The notes under the pieces were generated by a model. It did no database searches. It had not been told where the DNA came from and saw nothing but the letters and a program-made list of their open reading frames with translations. The translations under genes were made by a program, and so were the position numbers. DNA of 9,974 nucleotides, taken from JBCCRH01 sp039208045 (GTDB lineage: Bacteria > Bacteroidota > Bacteroidia > Chitinophagales > Saprospiraceae). Where the stretch lies: contig JBCCRH010000220.1 in assembly GCA_039208045.1 (NCBI GenBank), positions 1 through 9,974 of the forward strand. Direction: 5' to 3'. Positions 6,759 through 9,974 of the stretch are shown piece by piece. Positions within the stretch are counted from its first letter, which is position 1; each line of letters starts with the position of its first letter.

Positions 6759-6766
6759 TATCTTTG
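6759..6766 (+). promoter_or_regulatory. Likely Bacteroidota -7 box for the GT5-like/DUF4270/glmS unit
   Basis: TATCTTTG matches the -7 consensus TAnnTTTG in full. The predicted start of transcription is near 6773, leaving a leader of about 55 nt before the ATG at 6829. The -33 element is weak. Its centre is about 69 bp from the divergent panC box, so the two promoters share one 169-bp control region (6660-6828). Confidence 0.65.
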
Positions 6767-6828
6767 CAGTCTTATTTTGTTGAGCCTCTGAGCATTATTT
6801 CATTTTACTAATTAGATTTAAGCGATTT

Positions 6829-7650
6829 ATGAGCAAGAAAAAGGTGCTGATCGTTACGCAGGAAATGCAACCTTACACTGCACTTTCTGAAGTGGCAGCT
6901 ATAGCGAGGAAATTACCCCAGTATGTACAAGAAAATGGGATGGAGATTAGAGTGTTGATGCCACGTTTTGGGACGATCAATGAGAGAAGACATAGGCTGC
7001 ATGAGGTAGTACGTTTGTCAGGAATGAATATCATTGTTAATCAGGATGATTTCCCTTTGATCATAAAAGTGGCCTCTCTACAGGAGGCGAGAATGCAGGT
7101 TTACTTTTTGGATAATGAAGATTTTTTCAAGCGTAAATCTATTTTCTTGGATGAAGATGGCGTTCCTTTTGAAGACAATTCTGATCGAATGGTTTTTTTC
7201 TGTAAGGGCGTTATCGAAACCGTTAAAAAGTTTGGATGGCCACCAGATATTGTACACTGCCACGGTTGGATGACTAGCTTGATTCCGTTGTACTTGAAAA
7301 AAGCATACAAAACAGAGCCACTATTTCAGCAATCCAAAGTCATTTATTCGGCATATAAAAATGAAATAGATGCGATTGGATCGACGGAGGCATTTGTGGA
7401 TAAAGCTAAGATCAAAAATCTGGAGAATGGAGATTTGAAGCCTTTCCAATCTGGAGAAGGTTTAGGACTTCATGAAGGAGCAGTAGCCTATGCAGACGGC
7501 GTCATTCTGGGCAGCAATGAGTTAGACACAAGTGTTCATGCTGCAATTGAAGACTTCAGCAAACCTGTATTGGCTTACGAAGAAGAAACTGCTTTCTCAT
7601 CCTACGTAGAATTCTACAACCAGTTTTTGACAAAAGAAGTAGAAGAATAG
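6829..7650 (+). CDS. Half-length GT5-type glycogen/starch synthase-like protein
   Basis: The 273 residues match only the N-terminal Rossmann half of glycogen/starch synthase (normal length about 480). Recognisable parts are the opening strand KKKVLIVTQEM, PRFGTINERRHRLHEV (45-60), FEDNSDRMVFFCKGVIE (114-130) and HCHGWMTSLIPLYLK (143-157), equal to the HxHDW region of GT5. The C-terminal ADP-glucose-binding half is missing, and the DUF4270 gene starts 31 bp later with no remnant between. The KxGGL substrate loop of true enzymes is replaced by PYTALSEV (15-22), and the Asp of HDW is Gly. It therefore probably does not make glycogen; databases nevertheless tend to name such proteins glycogen synthase. 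Composition and frame look intact, so this is a dedicated short protein, not a recent pseudogene. It lies first in a unit with DUF4270 and glmS, which suggests a link to envelope sugar supply; that link is inference. Confidence 0.8.
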   Translation: MSKKKVLIVTQEMQPYTALSEVAAIARKLPQYVQENGMEIRVLMPRFGTINERRHRLHEVVRLSGMNIIVNQDDFPLIIKVASLQEARMQVYFLDNEDFFKRKSIFLDEDGVPFEDNSDRMVFFCKGVIETVKKFGWPPDIVHCHGWMTSLIPLYLKKAYKTEPLFQQSKVIYSAYKNEIDAIGSTEAFVDKAKIKNLENGDLKPFQSGEGLGLHEGAVAYADGVILGSNELDTSVHAAIEDFSKPVLAYEEETAFSSYVEFYNQFLTKEVEE

Positions 7651-7681
7651 ACCCTACTTCTTCGCACAATCAAAAATACTT

Positions 7682-9037
7682 ATGAAAGGACTTCACTTGA
7701 GTCTTTGGGCAACTCTTTTGCTCTTGCTCATTCATGCCTGTTCGGATCCAACCTTAGTGGGTTCAGATTTGCTTGATAGCGACCGGATTACAGTAGAATT
7801 TACCGATACTATCAGAGTGGTAGCCCGAACTACTAGAGGCGATTCAGTACGTACGTACGCCCCCAATTTTGATAGTCAGATTAATACCTATTTATTTGGC
7901 GATATGTCAGATCCGGTATTTGGTAGATCTGTTTCTTCTATTTACTTCCAGCCATTGCCCGAAGTATCCAATCCTGATTTTTTTGATATACGAATTGATT
8001 CGGTCATTCTGGTATTACCCTACGATACGAATGCTTTCTATGGCAATACGGAGGCGGTATTTGGTATGGATATATTTGAGTTGGATGAAATAGTTGATCG
8101 ATCACAAGAATTCTACTCTGATCAAACTTTTTTGACTAAGTCTACTCCTATTACGAGTGTTGATTTCCAGCCTAAAAGGGATAGCCTAGCAGTAGTGGAC
8201 TTTCCTGGCATGGACGGAGAGCCAGATAGCACTTCCTACCCTGCTCACTTGCGTATACCGCTAGGCATCGAATTCGGTCAGTCTTTGACTCGCCTCGACC
8301 CAAGTGTCTACGCAAGAGATAGCATTTTTGTAGAGTTTTTTAATGGAATTCACCTCCGGCCTACCACTTCAAACGAGGGGATGCTCAGTTTCGACCTAAA
8401 GAATTCTACCCTAGCAGGAATACATCTCTATTATGTGAAAGACGACTCTATCCCACGTCAATTTCAGTACCGATTGCTTAGCGGTAGTGGAAAATTGACC
8501 AATTTTGAGCACGACTATTCGGGGAGTCCTGTAGAGGATTTCATAGATGATGAAAATGCAGGAGAGTCCTTCTTGTTTGTTCAAGGCATGGCAGGCACTG
8601 ATGTAACGCTGGAGTTTCCTGACTTATCTGACTTTAAAGAAGATGTCATTGTCAACCAAGCTATTCTTGAAGTAACGGTAGCAGACTTCAGCGATGATCC
8701 AGAAGGTATATTTGATCCTTGTGAAGAGTTGATCCTTTCCAAGAGAAACGAAGACGGCGGGCTAGAGTTAATTGATGATCTACAGCTGATTGTCACAAGA
8801 GGCTTATCCAGAGAGGACTTGTTTGGAGGGCAATTAGAAGAAGTGGAGGATACCGGCACGCTGATATATACCATGAACTTATCGGGCCATTTTCAAAATA
8901 TATTGGATGGCGTAGAACCCAACCAGTTAATTATTTCTGTATTTCCTAGGCCAGAACGAGCAAATCGCAGTATCTTGTTCGGAACGGCTCATCCTGAAAA
9001 TGCAATAAATTTAAAGTTAGCCATTACTAGACTATAA
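7682..9037 (+). CDS. DUF4270-family lipoprotein, function unknown
   Basis: This is a 451-residue protein with a lipoprotein signal: MKGLHLSLW, a Leu-rich core and the lipobox IHAC, with Cys20 as the lipid-bearing residue. The +2/+3 residues are Ser-Asp, so export to the outer membrane is possible. The mature part is rich in beta strands and acidic residues, with no enzymatic motif. The opening SDPTLVGSDLL and the pattern TYLFGDMSDPVFGRSVSSIY are characteristic of DUF4270, a family found in Bacteroidota. It follows the GT5-like gene after 31 bp and precedes glmS by 73 bp on the same strand, with no terminator seen at either junction, so the three are probably co-transcribed. The start is the ATG at 7682, directly before the signal peptide. 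No function is known to me for the family. Confidence 0.85.
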   Translation: MKGLHLSLWATLLLLLIHACSDPTLVGSDLLDSDRITVEFTDTIRVVARTTRGDSVRTYAPNFDSQINTYLFGDMSDPVFGRSVSSIYFQPLPEVSNPDFFDIRIDSVILVLPYDTNAFYGNTEAVFGMDIFELDEIVDRSQEFYSDQTFLTKSTPITSVDFQPKRDSLAVVDFPGMDGEPDSTSYPAHLRIPLGIEFGQSLTRLDPSVYARDSIFVEFFNGIHLRPTTSNEGMLSFDLKNSTLAGIHLYYVKDDSIPRQFQYRLLSGSGKLTNFEHDYSGSPVEDFIDDENAGESFLFVQGMAGTDVTLEFPDLSDFKEDVIVNQAILEVTVADFSDDPEGIFDPCEELILSKRNEDGGLELIDDLQLIVTRGLSREDLFGGQLEEVEDTGTLIYTMNLSGHFQNILDGVEPNQLIISVFPRPERANRSILFGTAHPENAINLKLAITRL

Positions 9038-9110
9038 CAATTTTCGCTGTCTTGCCTTGAATAAAATAAAACCCAAATAAGAAATTTCTGACCTCCAAAA
9101 AATTCATTTT

Positions 9111-9974
9111 ATGTGTGGAATAGTAGCGTACATTGGTAAAAAAGAGGCCTATCCTTTGTTGGTGAAGGGCCTTCAGCGTTTAGAGTATCGTGGGTATGAT
9201 AGCGCCGGCATCGCTTTATTGAACGGAAAAATTAACGTTTTTAAGAAAAAAGGTAAAGTTAAGGAGCTGGTTGACTTTGCAATGGACCTCAAGAAAGAAG
9301 GGTCTTCTGGTATCGGACACACTCGATGGGCTACCCATGGGGTGCCGGATGATATTAATGCGCATCCACATATTTCTGGGAATAAGCGATTGGTTTTAGT
9401 ACACAATGGGATCATTGAAAACTACGCTTCGTTAAAGGAAGCATTAGTTAAAGAAGGACATATTTTTACCAGCGAAACAGATACAGAAGTACTAATCCAC
9501 TTGATTGAAGAAATACAATCTCGTGAAAATCTTCCATTGGAAGAAGCGGTAAGAGTAGCGCTGACTAGGGTAGTTGGTGCCTATGCTATCGTAGTAATGG
9601 ATAAAGAAGACCCCAACAAGCTAGTGGCTGCCCGCAAAGCCAGTCCATTAGTGATTGGCGTTGGTGATAATGAGTTTTTCTTAGCTTCTGATGCTACACC
9701 AATTGTTGAGCATACTCGAAAAGTAGTGTACTTAAACGATGAGGAAATAGCTGTGGTAACGCGTGATGGGGAGCTCAATATCCGGACGATAGGGAATGAA
9801 GTGCAGACTCCTTTTATTCATGAGCTCGATATGAAGATTGAGGCGCTAGAAAAAGGAGGATATGATTTCTTCATGCTCAAAGAAATTCATGAGCAGCCCA
9901 AGACGATTGCAGATGCCATGCGTGGCCGTTTAAATGCGAATGAAGGATGGATCCACCTCGGAGGGGTCATGGAG
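9111..9974 (+). CDS. glmS: Glutamine--fructose-6-phosphate aminotransferase (isomerising), N-terminal part
   Basis: The frame runs open from the ATG at 9111 to the right edge, 288 codons of about 610. The enzyme makes glucosamine 6-phosphate from fructose 6-phosphate and glutamine, the first step to UDP-GlcNAc for peptidoglycan and LPS. The visible part is the class II glutaminase domain (to about residue 230): Cys2 becomes the N-terminal nucleophile after Met removal, followed by RLEYRGYDSAGIA (23-35), GHTRWATHG (69-77), HNGIIENY (98-105) and SETDTEV (121-127). The linker to the SIS domains follows (FMLKEIHEQP, near 269-278); both SIS isomerase domains lie beyond the window. No Shine-Dalgarno sequence is seen, which is common in Bacteroidota. 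The 73-bp leader is too short for a glmS ribozyme, so that control is absent here. It follows the DUF4270 gene on the same strand, probably in one operon. Confidence 0.97.
   Translation, partial: MCGIVAYIGKKEAYPLLVKGLQRLEYRGYDSAGIALLNGKINVFKKKGKVKELVDFAMDLKKEGSSGIGHTRWATHGVPDDINAHPHISGNKRLVLVHNGIIENYASLKEALVKEGHIFTSETDTEVLIHLIEEIQSRENLPLEEAVRVALTRVVGAYAIVVMDKEDPNKLVAARKASPLVIGVGDNEFFLASDATPIVEHTRKVVYLNDEEIAVVTRDGELNIRTIGNEVQTPFIHELDMKIEALEKGGYDFFMLKEIHEQPKTIADAMRGRLNANEGWIHLGGVME

Noticed and set aside
7849..7859. GTACGTACGTA short tandem run
   Set aside because: Under three 4-bp units within the DUF4270 coding frame; too short to mean anything.
8581..8874. A 97-codon open frame on the minus strand
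   Set aside because: It is antisense to the DUF4270 gene and has the Ser-rich low-complexity look of a mirror frame.
9038..9110. glmS ribozyme or riboswitch in the glmS leader
   Set aside because: The gap is only 73 nt, much shorter than the known ribozyme, and no matching core is visible.
9173..9778. Two minus-strand frames of 80 and 65 codons
   Set aside because: Both lie antisense to glmS, whose motifs are unmistakable in the plus-strand frame.

Overview
The window reads as an ordinary, densely packed stretch of chromosome from a Bacteroidota bacterium, possibly from the Saprospiria/Lewinella side, though the sequence alone does not fix the genus. The evidence is a DUF4270 lipoprotein, a half-length GT5 protein next to glmS, the panC/panD/flippase-like/rfaE2/nif3/zinc-ribbon string, and TAnnTTTG-type -7 boxes instead of sigma70 -10/-35 elements. 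No transposase, integrase, CRISPR array, tRNA or rRNA gene was found, and no stretch over 170 bp lacks a gene.

Layout: (1) Positions 1-635, plus strand: a DtxR/MntR-family metal-dependent repressor cut by the left edge. (2) Positions 641-2116, minus strand: a secreted or periplasmic TPR protein, convergent with the repressor and 5 bp from it. (3) Positions 2130-2169: a 13-bp perfect hairpin that closes the next minus-strand unit. (4) Positions 2192-6659, minus strand: a probable six-gene operon transcribed panC - panD - flippase-like membrane protein - rfaE2 - nif3-like - coiled-coil zinc-ribbon protein. Apart from 121 bp between panC and panD, its junctions are very tight (8 bp, a 32-bp overlap, 2 bp, 19 bp). 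(5) Positions 6660-6828: a divergent promoter region with one -7 box on each strand. (6) Positions 6829-9974, plus strand: a half-length GT5 (glycogen/starch synthase-like) protein, a DUF4270 lipoprotein, and the first 288 codons of glmS, cut by the right edge.

How the genes fit together: panC and panD supply the two enzymes around beta-alanine in pantothenate/CoA synthesis. rfaE2 (activated heptose), the flippase-like protein and glmS (glucosamine-6-phosphate for peptidoglycan and LPS) point to cell-envelope supply. Nif3-like and the zinc-ribbon protein form a pair that recurs in distant phyla, with no settled function. The less understood parts are the GT5 half-protein, which has lost the KxGGL motif, its DUF4270 neighbour, and the Nif3/zinc-ribbon pair. 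I do not see a clear new defence, mobile or secretion system here.
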